DNA of 64,000 nucleotides from Pseudomonas sp. IB20 (GCF_009707325.1 NZ_CP046103.1:2033810-2097809); one strand, 5' to 3'; positions 1 to 9,998 are shown, counted from the first letter of the stretch. Translations and numbers: made by a program. Notes: generated by a model not told the origin, from the sequence alone.

Positions 1-2
1 CC

Positions 3-3000
3 CTTGATGAGCCTCAAGCCCTGCGTTTGCTGGGGCACGCCAGCCTGGATAGCCGTGGCCCATCCATGGAGCAAGGGGAGGCTGACTGGCACTGGCTGCG
101 CGAGCGTCGTACGTTGCTCCTGGGGGTTTCCGCACCGGATTACGGGCCTTTCGAACTGACGAATAATAACGACGAGCTTGAGGGGATCACGGCCGACTAT
201 GCCGGGTTGCTCGCCCAGGCGCTGAATGTCAGCGTGGAGGTTCGGCGCTACGACACTCGCGATGAGGTGATCGAAGCGCTCAAGAAAGGCGCCATTGACT
301 TGCTTGGGACGGCCAACGGTTTTGAAGCGGGCGACTCGGAGTTGGTCTTGTCTCGCTCCTACGCTAACGATCAACCGGTCCTGGTAACCCGCACCGGAGA
401 CGCCCAGGCCTTGACTGTCGATTTGGCAGGCAAGCGCGTGGCGATGCTCTATCACTATATGACGCCCGACGCCGTACAGGCCTTCTATCCCAAGGCCCGT
501 GTGGAACTGTTTCCGTCTATTTTCGAAGCCATCGGCGCCGTGGCGTTCGGTCGCGCCGATGTCTATCTCGGAGACGCCATCACCGCCAATTACCAGATCA
601 GCCGCAACCACCTGAACAATGTGCAAATGGCAGACTTTTCCACGCTGGAATCCAACTCCTTTGCCTTCGCTGTTTCCCGCGATAACACTCGGCTGCTGCG
701 CATCGTCAATACGGCGTTGCGGGCGATCCCGGCTAACGAGCAGATGGAAATATTACGGCGTTGGAGTGGCGGTAATCTTGGCCTGCTCGGTGCTGAGCGA
801 TTGCACTTGAGCACGGGCGAGCAGCGTTGGCTGGAGAAACATCCCCGGGTCAGAGTGGTAGCGTCCGACCAGATGCTGCCTTTGGCCTCCTTTACCGCGC
901 AAGGGCAATTGGACGGATTGAGTGCCGACGTGTTGTCCCGGATCAGCCTGCGTACCGGTTTGAAGTTCGACGTTGTCCCAGGCGGGTCGATGCCCCAGCA
1001 GATTGACGCGGTCAGCACTGGCAGGGCGGATATGATGGCGGTGATTACCCCCAGTATCGAAGGCTCTGATCAGTTGCGCTTTACTCGGCCGTACCTGACC
1101 AACCCTCTGGTGCTGGTCACCCGCAACGACGACCCGGCGACGATGACCTTGGAGGACATGCCTGGAAAACGCCTGGCGATTACCAAGGGCAGTGCGCTGC
1201 GTGAGGTCATCAATCGCGATTACCCCGGTATCCACTTCGTGGAGGCCAAGAACCCCACACAAGCCATGGCGCTGTTGGGCAGTGGCGCCGCCGAGGGGGC
1301 CGTCAATTCATTAATCAATGCGCGCTACCTGATCGCCCTTCAGTACCGTGACACGTTGCGCGTGACCAGCACAGTCGGCTCTGACCCAGCACGCATGACA
1401 TTTGGGGTCAACCGCGGCCAGTTGGAGTTGTATTCGATTCTGGACAAGGCGTTGCTGAGCATCCCGCCTCAGGAAATGGATGAGCTGATCAGCCAGTGGC
1501 GCACTGACGTTATCGTCGAAGACCATTGGCTACGCCATCGCAGCGCGATCATTCAAGGTTTTGGCCTGGCGGCGCTATTGCTGCTGATAACCCTGGGGTG
1601 GGCGTTTTACCTGCGCAGCCTGATACGCAAACGTGCCCAGGCCGAACGCGCCTTGAGCGACCAGATGCGCTTTATGGGGGTGTTGATCGACGGCACGCCG
1701 CATCCGATTTATGTGCGTGATCGCCAAGGGCGGCTGATGGCCTGCAACAGTGCTTACCTGGACGTGTTCGGCTACAAGCTCGAAACGGTGATCGGCAAGA
1801 CAGTGATAGAAAACGACAGCACTAACCTCCCGCAGGCTCAGTCTTTTCATGGCGATTACCTGCGGCTGATGGAGCGTGGCGAGCCGCAGATTCATGATCG
1901 GGTACTCAGGTTGCCCAGTGGCAAGGCGCTAACCATTTACCACTGGATGCTGCCGTACCGTGATGGCGACGATAACGTCGTGGGCATGATTGCCGGTTGG
2001 GTGGACGTGAGTGAGCGTCAGCGCCTATTGGGCCAGTTGCAGGAGGCCAAGGAGGATGCCGACGCCGCCAACCGCGCCAAGACTACGTTCCTGGCCACCA
2101 TGAGTCATGAGATCCGCACCCCTATGAATGCGGTGATCGGCATGATCGAACTGGCCCTTGCCAATGCCGAGCAGGGCCGCGCCGACCGCGATGCGTTGGA
2201 GGTGGCTTCGGTTGCGTCTCACGGTATGCTGGAGTTGATTGGCGATATTCTGGATATTGCCCGGATCGAGTCTGGCCACCTGTCCCTGGCCCTGGAGCCG
2301 GCCAACCTGCATGAACTGCTGATGTCGGTGGTGCGGGTGTTCGAGGGGCTGGCGCGGGCCAAGGGCTTGGCGCTGCAGGTAGAGCTTGATCCGTTGATTG
2401 ATTGCCAGGTGCTGGCTGACCCTATGCGGTTCAAGCAGGTGGTGTCCAACCTGCTGAGCAATGCCATCAAGTTCACCGCTGCAGGCCAGGTGCGGTTGGG
2501 CGCGCGCAGTTCGCCGGCGTCCGACACGTGCCAGCTGAGCCTCAGGCTATGGGTGGAAGACTCCGGCATTGGCATCAGTGCGCAAGACCAGCAACGGCTG
2601 TTCAACCCGTTTATTCAGGGAAGCAATACCGAGCAATCGGCGCGTAGCGGGTCGGGGTTGGGGCTGGTGATCAGCCGTAACCTGTGTGAAATGATGGAGG
2701 GTGAGCTGCACTTGAGCAGTGTGCTCGGCCAAGGAACGCGGGTGGACGTGACGCTGGCGTTGGCCAGGACGGCTACTTTGCCGGCTGAGGTATCAGCCCC
2801 CCAACCTGCCGTCCAGCCGGCGCGGGCATTGGACATTCTGGTGGTGGATGACTACCCGGCCAACCGTTTGCTGCTGGCGCGGCAATTGAGCTTCCTGGGG
2901 CATCGCATCATTACTGCCGAAGAAGGTATACAGGGGCTTGAGCTCTGGAGAACCGAGAAGCCGGATGCGGTGATCACCGATTGCAACATGCCCCTCAAGG

Positions 3001-3557
3001 ATGGCTACACCTTGGCCCGTGATATACGCACGCATGAGCGAGAGTTCGGCCTGGAGCCGTGCCTGTTATTGGGCTTTACTGCCAACGCACAACCGGAAGA
3101 AACCGAGCGTTGTCGGCAAGCGGGTATGGATGGATGCCTGTTCAAACCTGCCGGGCTTGAGGACTTGCGCTCGGCCCTGGCCTCGCTCACGGCCCTTCCT
3201 CGTCCAGATGCAACTGAAGTGGCGTTCGATTTGAGCACGTTAATCTCGTTGACGGGGGACGATCACGCCGCGCTGAAGGAGCTGCTGGAGCCGTTGCTCG
3301 ATAGCTTGGAAACTGACCGCGCGCTGCTCCCGTCGCTGCAACACACAACGAATTTTCACGCGCTGCATGACCTTGCCCACCGCGCCAAGGGCGGGGCACG
3401 AATGGTCAAGGCCTTGGCGCTGATTGCCTGTTGTGAAACGCTCGAGTCGGTTTGTCAACGGCAGGAACGTAAGGCTTTGGGCTCGGCGGTTGACGCCGTC
3501 AGTGAGGCAATCGGCGAGCTGCATCATTACCTGAGTGCTTATTGCAATCGGCATTGA
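3..3557 (+). CDS. BvgS/EvgS-like hybrid sensor histidine kinase (5' partial)
   Basis: Membrane-bound unorthodox sensor kinase. The frame stays open to the window edge with no signal peptide, so the true start lies upstream; residue numbers here count from the TTG at 27. Seen in order: two periplasmic substrate-binding-protein-like domains of SBP_bac_3 type (about 30-245 and 255-495), one membrane segment (about 508-529), a PAS domain (about 545-670), a HisKA domain with H694 in SHEIRTP, an HATPase domain with GSGLGL, a receiver domain with D985 in TDCNMP, and a C-terminal Hpt domain with H1118 in AHRAKGG. This is the complete H-D-H relay of the BvgS/EvgS family, which usually passes phosphate to a separate LuxR-type regulator; none is adjacent here. 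The next gene is a degenerate receiver. The family call is certain; the ligand is unknown. Confidence 0.93.
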   Translation, partial: LDEPQALRLLGHASLDSRGPSMEQGEADWHWLRERRTLLLGVSAPDYGPFELTNNNDELEGITADYAGLLAQALNVSVEVRRYDTRDEVIEALKKGAIDLLGTANGFEAGDSELVLSRSYANDQPVLVTRTGDAQALTVDLAGKRVAMLYHYMTPDAVQAFYPKARVELFPSIFEAIGAVAFGRADVYLGDAITANYQISRNHLNNVQMADFSTLESNSFAFAVSRDNTRLLRIVNTALRAIPANEQMEILRRWSGGNLGLLGAERLHLSTGEQRWLEKHPRVRVVASDQMLPLASFTAQGQLDGLSADVLSRISLRTGLKFDVVPGGSMPQQIDAVSTGRADMMAVITPSIEGSDQLRFTRPYLTNPLVLVTRNDDPATMTLEDMPGKRLAITKGSALREVINRDYPGIHFVEAKNPTQAMALLGSGAAEGAVNSLINARYLIALQYRDTLRVTSTVGSDPARMTFGVNRGQLELYSILDKALLSIPPQEMDELISQWRTDVIVEDHWLRHRSAIIQGFGLAALLLLITLGWAFYLRSLIRKRAQAERALSDQMRFMGVLIDGTPHPIYVRDRQGRLMACNSAYLDVFGYKLETVIGKTVIENDSTNLPQAQSFHGDYLRLMERGEPQIHDRVLRLPSGKALTIYHWMLPYRDGDDNVVGMIAGWVDVSERQRLLGQLQEAKEDADAANRAKTTFLATMSHEIRTPMNAVIGMIELALANAEQGRADRDALEVASVASHGMLELIGDILDIARIESGHLSLALEPANLHELLMSVVRVFEGLARAKGLALQVELDPLIDCQVLADPMRFKQVVSNLLSNAIKFTAAGQVRLGARSSPASDTCQLSLRLWVEDSGIGISAQDQQRLFNPFIQGSNTEQSARSGSGLGLVISRNLCEMMEGELHLSSVLGQGTRVDVTLALARTATLPAEVSAPQPAVQPARALDILVVDDYPANRLLLARQLSFLGHRIITAEEGIQGLELWRTEKPDAVITDCNMPLKDGYTLARDIRTHEREFGLEPCLLLGFTANAQPEETERCRQAGMDGCLFKPAGLEDLRSALASLTALPRPDATEVAFDLSTLISLTGDDHAALKELLEPLLDSLETDRALLPSLQHTTNFHALHDLAHRAKGGARMVKALALIACCETLESVCQRQERKALGSAVDAVSEAIGELHHYLSAYCNRH

Positions 3558-3691
3558 CGATGGTTGATGGTCATCTGGCGGATTTGGGAAAATTCCTACA
3601 ATAAGTGGGAATAAGCCTGATTTTGTCTTCGAGATATGTCTGGAGAATGGGCGATGCTCACTGACGAGCACAGCCTGCCCAGGGATTTGCC

Positions 3692-4111
3692 ATGCCGAAC
3701 AAAGCACTGACCATCCTGATTGCCGATGAACAGCACCTGCACCGGCTGTACATCGAAAAAATGCTCAACCAGTTGGGGTATCACCGGATTGTCCCGGTGC
3801 AAACCTTCGAAGAGCTGCAGATTCTCACCGCCATCCCGGCCGAACCCTTTGACGTGCTGATCATTAATGCGGGGTTGATGGCCCATGCCGTCGGGCCGCA
3901 GCCGCAGGTACGCCATGCGCTGGTCTACGATCACCAGGACCTGGGCCAATCCGATGTAACACCCAGCGTGTTGGTACGGCTGCCCGGCGCGCCAGACACC
4001 GTTAACCTTGAACACTTCATGGACATCATCGACCCCCCGCAGGCCACCGGTGGCCTGCGAGTGTTGCCGTGGCTGAGGGAATTATCCCGCGAGCCCGCCA
4101 GCAGGGTTTAG
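3692..4111 (+). CDS. CheY-like pseudo-receiver protein
   Basis: A 139-residue single-domain protein that reads like a response-regulator receiver: the start ([19 protein letters not shown]) matches beta1-alpha1 with the acidic pair D12/E13. At the strand-3 position where the phospho-accepting aspartate should be, the sequence is DVLIIN, so the acceptor is N59. The conserved Lys of beta5 is also not evident. It lies 134 bases after the hybrid kinase on the same strand and may be co-transcribed. Similar degenerate proteins next to BvgS-like kinases occur in other pseudomonads (from memory). It probably acts as a phosphorylation-independent binding partner of the kinase; that role is inference. 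Confidence 0.75.
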   Translation: MPNKALTILIADEQHLHRLYIEKMLNQLGYHRIVPVQTFEELQILTAIPAEPFDVLIINAGLMAHAVGPQPQVRHALVYDHQDLGQSDVTPSVLVRLPGAPDTVNLEHFMDIIDPPQATGGLRVLPWLRELSREPASRV

Positions 4112-4926
4112 TCCCACTTCGGTGCGATGCCTTTGGGGCTGGTCAGGCGGTGGCCACGTTCCAGGCTGGCAATCTGCGCCATGTCGGCCGCGCTCAAGGT
4201 CAGTTGCAGGGCCTTGAGGTTACTCTCAAGGTTCGCGCGCTTGGTCGATGACGGGATCACCGCGTAACCCAATTGCATGGCCCAGGTCAGGGTCACTTGC
4301 GCCGGGGTGGCGTGATGGCGTTCGGCGATTTGCTGGATGATCGGGTCTTTGAGCACTTCGCCGTAGGCCAGGGTCATGTACGAGGTGATCTGGATACCGT
4401 TGGCGGTAGCGAAATCCACCACCTTCTGGTTTTGCAGGTAGGGGTGCAGTTCGATCTGGTTAGTGGCGATGTTCTCGGCACCTACCGCCGCAATCGCCTG
4501 TTTCATCAGGTCAATCGTGAAGTTGGAAATACCGATTTGGCGCGTGAGGCCCAGGCGCTTGGCTTCCAGCAACTGGCCCATGAATTCGGCGACAGGCACC
4601 TGGTCTTCCGGCGATGGCCAGTGGATCAAGGTCAGGTCCAGGTAGTCGGTTTTCAGTTTGCGCAGGCTCTCGCGCAGGCTGGGAATCAACTGGCCCTCGG
4701 CGAAGTTGGCGATCCAGATCTTGCTGGTGATGAACAGTTCGTCACGCGGTACGCCGCTGTCGGCAATGGCTTGGCCGACATCCGCTTCGTTCTCGTAGAT
4801 CTGCGCGGTGTCGATGACGCGGTAGCCCAGTTCCAGGCCGGTGCTCACGGAGTCGATCACCACTTGGCCTTGCAGGCGGAAGGTGCCGAGGCCGAAGGCG
4901 GGGACGTTTTGGGTCGGGATAGACAT
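4108..4926 (-). CDS. dkgB: 2,5-diketo-D-gluconate reductase B-like aldo/keto reductase
   Basis: Cytosolic NADPH-dependent aldo/keto reductase of about 272 residues, close to the 267 of E. coli DkgB. The N-terminus ([16 protein letters not shown], then [18 protein letters not shown]) follows DkgB closely. The catalytic tetrad is visible: Asp and Tyr in IDTAQIY, Lys in ITSKIW and His in LTLIHWPSP. The start was placed at MSIPTQN because AGGAG sits 7 bases upstream; a longer frame adds nine residues without such a site. It converges on the pseudo-receiver gene with a 4-base overlap and diverges from the TetR gene. Family members reduce 2,5-diketogluconate, methylglyoxal and other carbonyls; the real substrate cannot be read from sequence. 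Confidence 0.9.
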   Translation of the reverse strand: MSIPTQNVPAFGLGTFRLQGQVVIDSVSTGLELGYRVIDTAQIYENEADVGQAIADSGVPRDELFITSKIWIANFAEGQLIPSLRESLRKLKTDYLDLTLIHWPSPEDQVPVAEFMGQLLEAKRLGLTRQIGISNFTIDLMKQAIAAVGAENIATNQIELHPYLQNQKVVDFATANGIQITSYMTLAYGEVLKDPIIQQIAERHHATPAQVTLTWAMQLGYAVIPSSTKRANLESNLKALQLTLSAADMAQIASLERGHRLTSPKGIAPKWD

Positions 4927-5104
4927 CAGTAACTCCTGAAGAGGTGTGAACAATGGAGTCGAGTATCCGCCCGTCGTTCCTTCGGAAAAACCGTCGAATC
5001 CGAAAAGGACTCTTTACCGCGTGCTGCGGATGCTGGATCGGGTGTCGCCGGGGTTCCGTGACTGATGTAGAGTCGTGCAGCCGACTCAACCAGGACACTG
5101 CCCC

Positions 5105-5743
5105 ATGACCCAGGAATCCCGCTTCTCCCGCATGGAGCCGCAATTGCGCAAGGCCAATCTGGTCCAGGCCACGCTCACGTGCCTCAAGCGCGATGGTTTC
5201 CAGGGCGCCTCGATCCGCAAGATCAGTGCCGAGGCCGGGGTGTCGGTCGGGTTGATCAGCCACCACTACTCCGGCAAGGACGAATTGGTGGCCGAGGCTT
5301 ACCGCACGATCACCGGTCAAGTCATGAGCCTGCTGCGCGAGACCATGGCCAAGGCGCCGCCGGACCCTCGCGAGCGGCTCTCGGCGTTGTTCCGGGGTTC
5401 GTTTTCGGCTGAATTGCTCGACCCGCAACTGCTCGATGCCTGGCTGGTGTTCTGGGGCGCGGTGAAAACGGCGCCTGCTATCAACCAGGCTCACGAACAT
5501 TCCTACGGTGAGTACCGCACCATCATGCGCTCCGCCCTGACCGACATGGCCAAGGAGGAAGGCTGGCAGCAGTTCGACGCCGATCTCGCCGCCATCGCCC
5601 TCAGCGCCTTGCTTGACGGGCTGTGGCTGGAGTCCGGGCTCAACCCCGGCACCTTTACCCCGGAGCAGGGCATCCAGATCTGCGAGGCGTGGGTCGACGG
5701 CCTGCATAGCGGCGGGCGCCAGCGTTACCTGCTCAAACCCTGA
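5105..5743 (+). CDS. TetR-family regulator, BetI-like
   Basis: One-component repressor of about 212 residues. An N-terminal HTH (ASIRKISAEAGVSVGLISHHYSGKDELVAEAYR) is followed by a BetI-type C-terminal ligand domain (LDAWLVFWGAV, LDGLWLESGLNP). The start at MTQESRF was preferred to an upstream in-frame codon that lacks a ribosome site. The gene lies upstream of the acyl-CoA operon in the same direction, and the intervening region contains a palindrome-like site near 5824-5841, so it most probably represses that operon in response to an acyl-CoA or related metabolite. BetI itself binds choline; nothing here points to choline. Confidence 0.85.
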   Translation: MTQESRFSRMEPQLRKANLVQATLTCLKRDGFQGASIRKISAEAGVSVGLISHHYSGKDELVAEAYRTITGQVMSLLRETMAKAPPDPRERLSALFRGSFSAELLDPQLLDAWLVFWGAVKTAPAINQAHEHSYGEYRTIMRSALTDMAKEEGWQQFDADLAAIALSALLDGLWLESGLNPGTFTPEQGIQICEAWVDGLHSGGRQRYLLKP

Positions 5744-5823
5744 GCCTTTCTCGCCGCCTGAACGCACTGTTCAGGCCGGTATTTGCCCTCTGAAAAAATT
5801 TGCTGTTTGCCGATTGCCTCCTT

Positions 5824-5841
5824 ACTGAACACTCGTTTAGT
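5824..5841. promoter_or_regulatory. Candidate TetR operator upstream of the acyl-CoA operon
   Basis: An imperfect inverted repeat, ACTGAACACTCGTTTAGT, sits about 50 bases before the enoyl-CoA hydratase start. The half-sites (ACTnAAC / GTTTAGT) resemble TetR-family operators. Assignment to the regulator encoded just upstream is inference. Confidence 0.45.
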
Positions 5842-5891
5842 ATTTCGTCATGTCGCACCCCTCACGCCAATTAAAATAATTCGAGGAAGCC

Positions 5892-6683
5892 ATGCCTACC
5901 GATTCGTCCGTGCTCACCTATGTGCAAGCAGGCGTTGCCTGGATCACCCTCAACCGTGGCCCACAGCGCAATGCATTGGACATTCCGACCCTCAAGCACC
6001 TGCATACCTTGCTCGATGCGTTCAACAGCGACCCCGCCGTGCGCGTGGTGGTATTGACCGGCAGCGGCCGCAGCTTCTGCGCCGGTGCCGACCTGGCTGA
6101 GTGGGCCGAAGCCGAATCGCGTGGCGCCCTGGAAACCTACGGCTGGACCGAAACCGCCCACGCCCTGATGACCCGCCTGCACACCCTCGACAAACCCACG
6201 ATTGCCGCGATCAACGGCACCGCCGTCGGCGCCGGCATGGACCTGACGCTGTGCTGCGACCTGCGCATCGCCGCCCAGTCGGCGCGCTTCAAGGCCGGCT
6301 ACACCAGCATGGCCTACTCGCCGGATGCCGGCGCCAGCTGGCACTTGCCACGGCTGATCGGCAGCGAACACGCCAAGCGCCTGCTGTTCCTCGACGAGCT
6401 GTGGAGCGCTGATCGCGCACTGGCTGCCGGGCTGGTGGGCGAAGTGGTTGCCGACGAGCAACTGCACACCCACACCACGCAGCTGGCCACCCGCCTGGCC
6501 AACGGCCCGACGTTCGCCTTCACCCAGACCAAGACGCTGATCCGCGAAGGCGCCGCCCGCAGCCTGCCCGAGCAATTGCAGGCCGAACTGGCCGCCGGGC
6601 TGTTGTGCGGGCGCAGTGCCGATGGCGCCGAAGCCCTGCGCGCGGCCATGGACAAGCGCCCACCGAATTTCTGCGGCCAATAA
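5892..6683 (+). CDS. Enoyl-CoA hydratase/isomerase family protein
   Basis: Crotonase-fold enzyme of 263 residues. The oxyanion-hole segments are present (RSFCAGADLAEW and INGTAVGAGMDL). The two glutamates that make a classic hydratase are not: the GGGCEL position reads GAGMDL, and the second Glu region reads KAGYTSMAYSPDAGASW. The retained Asp in SPDAGASW is the position used by PaaG-type isomerases, so isomerase chemistry is as likely as hydration. It is first in an operon with acyl-CoA dehydrogenase (27 bases on) and acyl-CoA synthetase, so it acts on a CoA ester in the cytosol. The substrate is unknown. Confidence 0.88.
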   Translation: MPTDSSVLTYVQAGVAWITLNRGPQRNALDIPTLKHLHTLLDAFNSDPAVRVVVLTGSGRSFCAGADLAEWAEAESRGALETYGWTETAHALMTRLHTLDKPTIAAINGTAVGAGMDLTLCCDLRIAAQSARFKAGYTSMAYSPDAGASWHLPRLIGSEHAKRLLFLDELWSADRALAAGLVGEVVADEQLHTHTTQLATRLANGPTFAFTQTKTLIREGAARSLPEQLQAELAAGLLCGRSADGAEALRAAMDKRPPNFCGQ

Positions 6684-6710
6684 CAACAACACCCCCGAGC
6701 AGGTAGCGCC

Positions 6711-7871
6711 ATGAATTTCCAACTCAGCCAAGAACAAGACATGTTGGTGGACGCGGTACGCAGTTTTGTCGCCAAGGAATTGCTGCCCCATGAAGCGGCG
6801 GTGGACCGCGCCGATGAGGTGTCGACCGAGCTTGCCGCACAGATTCGCGACAAGGCGATTGCCGCCGGTTTCTATGCCTTCAACATGCCCGAAGAAGTCG
6901 GCGGTGGTGGCCTGGATTACCTGTCCCAGGCGCTGATCGAACGGGAGTTGTCCAAGGTCTCGTGGGCACTGCACGTGTTCGTCGCGCGACCGTCAAAAAT
7001 CCTTATGGCCTGCACCGGCGCACAGATTGACGACTACCTGTTGCCCTGCGTGCAGGGCCAGAAAATCGACTGTTTCGCCCTGACCGAACCGGGCGCCGGT
7101 TCTGACGCCAACGCCATCAAGACCCGCGCCGTGCGCAGCGGCGATGACTTCGTGATCAACGGCAGCAAGCACTTCATCAGCCATGCCGGCCACGCTGATT
7201 TTGCCATCGTCTTTGCCGTGACCGACACCTATGAACACAACGGCCGGCAGCGCAACGCGGTGACCTCGTTTCTGGTTGATCGGGGCACGCCCGGCATGAC
7301 GATCCGCCGTGGCCCCAAGTGCGTGAGCAACCGTGGCTATCACACCTATGAAATGTTCTTCGACGACTGTCGCGTGCCCGCGTCCAAGGTGCTCGGCGAG
7401 GTCGGCAAAGGCTGGGATGTCGCTAACGCCTGGCTCACCGCCGGGCGCGTGATGGTCGCCGCCAACTGCGTCGGCCAGGCCCAGCGCGCGTTGGATGTGT
7501 CACTGCAATGGGCGGCAGACCGCAAGCAATTTGGCCAGCCCATCGGTACCTACCAAGGCGTGAGCTTCAAACTGGCCGACATGGCCACGCAGATTCGCGC
7601 GGCCGAACTGCTGACCCTGCACACCGCCTGGAAGATGGACCAAGGCAGCATGACCGACGGCGAGGCTGGCATGGCCAAGCTGTTTGCCAGTGAAACCCTG
7701 GGCAAAGTCGCCGATGAAGCCGTGCAGATTTTCGGTGGCATGGGCTTGATGGACGAGGGGCCAGTGGAGCGCATCTGGCGTAACGCACGGATCGAGCGGA
7801 TCTGGGAAGGCACCTCGGAAATCCAGCGCCACATCATTGCCCGTGAACTGTTGCGGCCGCTGTTGCGCTGA
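6711..7871 (+). CDS. Acyl-CoA dehydrogenase
   Basis: FAD enzyme of 386 residues that inserts an alpha-beta double bond into an acyl-CoA, passing electrons to ETF. The N-terminal helical domain starts NFQLSQEQDMLVDAVRSF. The flavin-binding middle region shows CFALTEPGAGSDANAIKTRA and the C-terminus shows AVQIFGGMGLMDEGPVERIWRNARI. The catalytic base is probably E366 in IWEGTSEIQ. Length is typical. Its neighbours provide CoA activation and the hydratase/isomerase step, together a short beta-oxidation-like module under the upstream TetR regulator. Confidence 0.93.
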   Translation: MNFQLSQEQDMLVDAVRSFVAKELLPHEAAVDRADEVSTELAAQIRDKAIAAGFYAFNMPEEVGGGGLDYLSQALIERELSKVSWALHVFVARPSKILMACTGAQIDDYLLPCVQGQKIDCFALTEPGAGSDANAIKTRAVRSGDDFVINGSKHFISHAGHADFAIVFAVTDTYEHNGRQRNAVTSFLVDRGTPGMTIRRGPKCVSNRGYHTYEMFFDDCRVPASKVLGEVGKGWDVANAWLTAGRVMVAANCVGQAQRALDVSLQWAADRKQFGQPIGTYQGVSFKLADMATQIRAAELLTLHTAWKMDQGSMTDGEAGMAKLFASETLGKVADEAVQIFGGMGLMDEGPVERIWRNARIERIWEGTSEIQRHIIARELLRPLLR

Positions 7872-7889
7872 TCGGCGCGGAGAACGCTT

Positions 7890-9998
7890 ATGTCCCAGGC
7901 TATTCGCGACAACCTCAAACGCCTGCTGGCGCCCCGGCACTTGGCCTTCGTCGGCGGGCGCAGCATGGCACGCGCGCTCAAGCGCTGCGCCGACGGCGGT
8001 TTTGCCGGGCAGCTGTGGCTGGTCAACCCGCAGCACGACAGCCTCGACGGTATCCCGTGTGTGCGCCGCATCGCCGATTTACCGTGCGGCCCGGATGCGG
8101 TGTTTATCGCCACCAACCGTGAGCTGACGCTGACCTGCGTGACGGAACTCGCCGCCATCGGCACCGGCGGCGCAATTTGCTACGCCTCGGGGTTTGCCGA
8201 AACCGGTGCTGGCGGCGCGGCTTTGCAACAGCAGTTACTGAAGGCGGCAGGCGACATGGCGTTGCTCGGCCCCAACTGCTACGGCCTGCTCGATTACCTT
8301 CACAGTTCGGCGCTATGGCCGGTGGCCCACGGCGGCAAAGCGGTGGAGAAGGGCGTGGCAGTGCTGACCCAGAGCGGCAACTTCGCCTACAACCTGTCGA
8401 TGAGCGACCGCTCGTTGCCGGTGGCCTACATGGCGTCGGTGGGCAACCAGGCGCAACTGGGCGTTGCCGAATTGATGGATGTGTTGCTCGATGAGCCGCG
8501 CGTCACCGCCATCGGCCTGCACTTGGAAGGCCTGAAGAATGTGCCGGGGTTTGCTCGCGCGGCGCACAAGGCTTTGGAAAAGGGCATCCCGATCATCGCG
8601 CTGAAAACCGGCGTGTCGCAGATCGGTGCCGAACTGGCGTTGAGTCACACCAGTTCGCTCTCGGGCTCCGATGCGCTCTACGACAGCCTGTTTGCGCGCT
8701 TGGGGGTAATCCGCGTCAGCGGCCCGGTGAGTTTTGTCGAAACCCTGAAAGCGGCCGCGTGCGGCAATCTGCCGGCGGGCAATCGCCTCATGGCGTTGGC
8801 CTGCTCCGGTGGTGACGCGGGGCTGATTGCTGACTACGCCGAGCGCAACCATCTGGCCCTGCCAAAGCTGGATGAAGACCAGCGCGGCGAGCTGGCACAG
8901 GTGCTGCCCAGCTACGCCAACTTGGTCAACCCGCTCGACTTCACCACCGCCATCTGGGGCGACCGCGAAGCGCTCAACCGCATGCTCGACACGGCCCTGC
9001 GCACTGACGCGGACGCGGCCATGCTGGTGCTCGATTATCCGGCTGAATTTACCGGCGAGCGCAAGGAATGCGACGTGCTGCTGGAGCTGTTCTGCAACGC
9101 ACTCAGCCGCCATGGCAAGACCGGCTTTGTCACCTCGGCCTTTCCCGAGTTACTGCCGCGCCACGCCCGCGAACATCTGCACGCCCACGGCATTGCCGCG
9201 CTGCAAGGCGTGGAGGATGCGCTGGCGGCGTGGGGGCGGATTGCCGATTACCAAAACAATCGTCGCGTATTGCTCGAGCGCGGCGAGTCGGTCCTTGAGC
9301 CGTTCTGCCCCAAGACCCTTGGGGGCCAAGCCCAGGCTCTGGATGAGTGGGCGTCCAAACAAGCCTTGCGCGCCTTTGGCCTGAGCACCCCAGCCGGCGT
9401 CTTGAGTACGCCGGGGCGGGCGATTGCGGATGCCAAGCTGTTGGGCTACCCGTTAGTGCTCAAGGCTGTCAGCGCCGACTTGCCGCATAAAACCGAAGCC
9501 GGTGCCGTCGCGTTGAACCTGCAAGATGGCTTCGCCCTGACGGCCGCGCTCGAGCAAATGCGGCGCAAAATTGCGGTGCACGCGCCGGGTGTGGTCTTCG
9601 ATCAATTGTTGCTGGAGTCCATGGCGGCGCCACCTTTGGCCGAGTTGATCGTGGGCATCAAGCGTGAGAACGACTTCGGCCTGGCGTTGGTGATGGGCGC
9701 TGGCGGCATCCTCGTGGAATTGCTCAAGGACAGCCGTAGCCTGTTGCTGCCGACCACCGACGGTGCGATTCGCAACGCCTTGCTCAGCCTGCGCAGCGCC
9801 GCCTTGCTGCAAGGCTTTCGCGGGCGTGAAGTGGCGGATATGGACGCCTTGGTCGCGGCGATCCGCGCCGTGGCCGACTACGCGTGCGCCAACGCTGAGC
9901 AGTTGCTGGAACTGGATGTGAACCCATTGTTGGTCAATGCCCGCGGCGCCACGGCGGTCGATGCGTTGATTCGTTTAGGAGAGGGTTATGCAGGATAA
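7890..9998 (+). CDS. Acetate--CoA ligase (ADP-forming)-type acyl-CoA synthetase
   Basis: A 702-residue fused NDP-forming acyl-CoA synthetase. It has an N-terminal CoA-binding Rossmann domain (FVGGRSMARALKRCADGGFAG), succinyl-CoA-ligase-like domains (LLGPNCYGLLDY, LTQSGNFAYNL, LVNPLDFTTAIWGD) and a C-terminal ATP-grasp domain from about 480 (GYPLVLKAVSADLPHKTEAGAVALNL, LELDVNPLLV). It makes an acyl-CoA from a free acid and ATP, or runs the reverse. It overlaps the next gene by 11 bases, indicating translational coupling. It probably activates the substrate of the operon; the acid is not identifiable. Confidence 0.9.
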   Translation: MSQAIRDNLKRLLAPRHLAFVGGRSMARALKRCADGGFAGQLWLVNPQHDSLDGIPCVRRIADLPCGPDAVFIATNRELTLTCVTELAAIGTGGAICYASGFAETGAGGAALQQQLLKAAGDMALLGPNCYGLLDYLHSSALWPVAHGGKAVEKGVAVLTQSGNFAYNLSMSDRSLPVAYMASVGNQAQLGVAELMDVLLDEPRVTAIGLHLEGLKNVPGFARAAHKALEKGIPIIALKTGVSQIGAELALSHTSSLSGSDALYDSLFARLGVIRVSGPVSFVETLKAAACGNLPAGNRLMALACSGGDAGLIADYAERNHLALPKLDEDQRGELAQVLPSYANLVNPLDFTTAIWGDREALNRMLDTALRTDADAAMLVLDYPAEFTGERKECDVLLELFCNALSRHGKTGFVTSAFPELLPRHAREHLHAHGIAALQGVEDALAAWGRIADYQNNRRVLLERGESVLEPFCPKTLGGQAQALDEWASKQALRAFGLSTPAGVLSTPGRAIADAKLLGYPLVLKAVSADLPHKTEAGAVALNLQDGFALTAALEQMRRKIAVHAPGVVFDQLLLESMAAPPLAELIVGIKRENDFGLALVMGAGGILVELLKDSRSLLLPTTDGAIRNALLSLRSAALLQGFRGREVADMDALVAAIRAVADYACANAEQLLELDVNPLLVNARGATAVDALIRLGEGYAG

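Noticed and set aside
7890..9998. Several long frames in other phases within the acyl-CoA synthetase gene (for example a 266-residue minus-strand frame).
   Set aside because: High-GC codon usage leaves long shadow frames; none has a ribosome site or recognisable domain.
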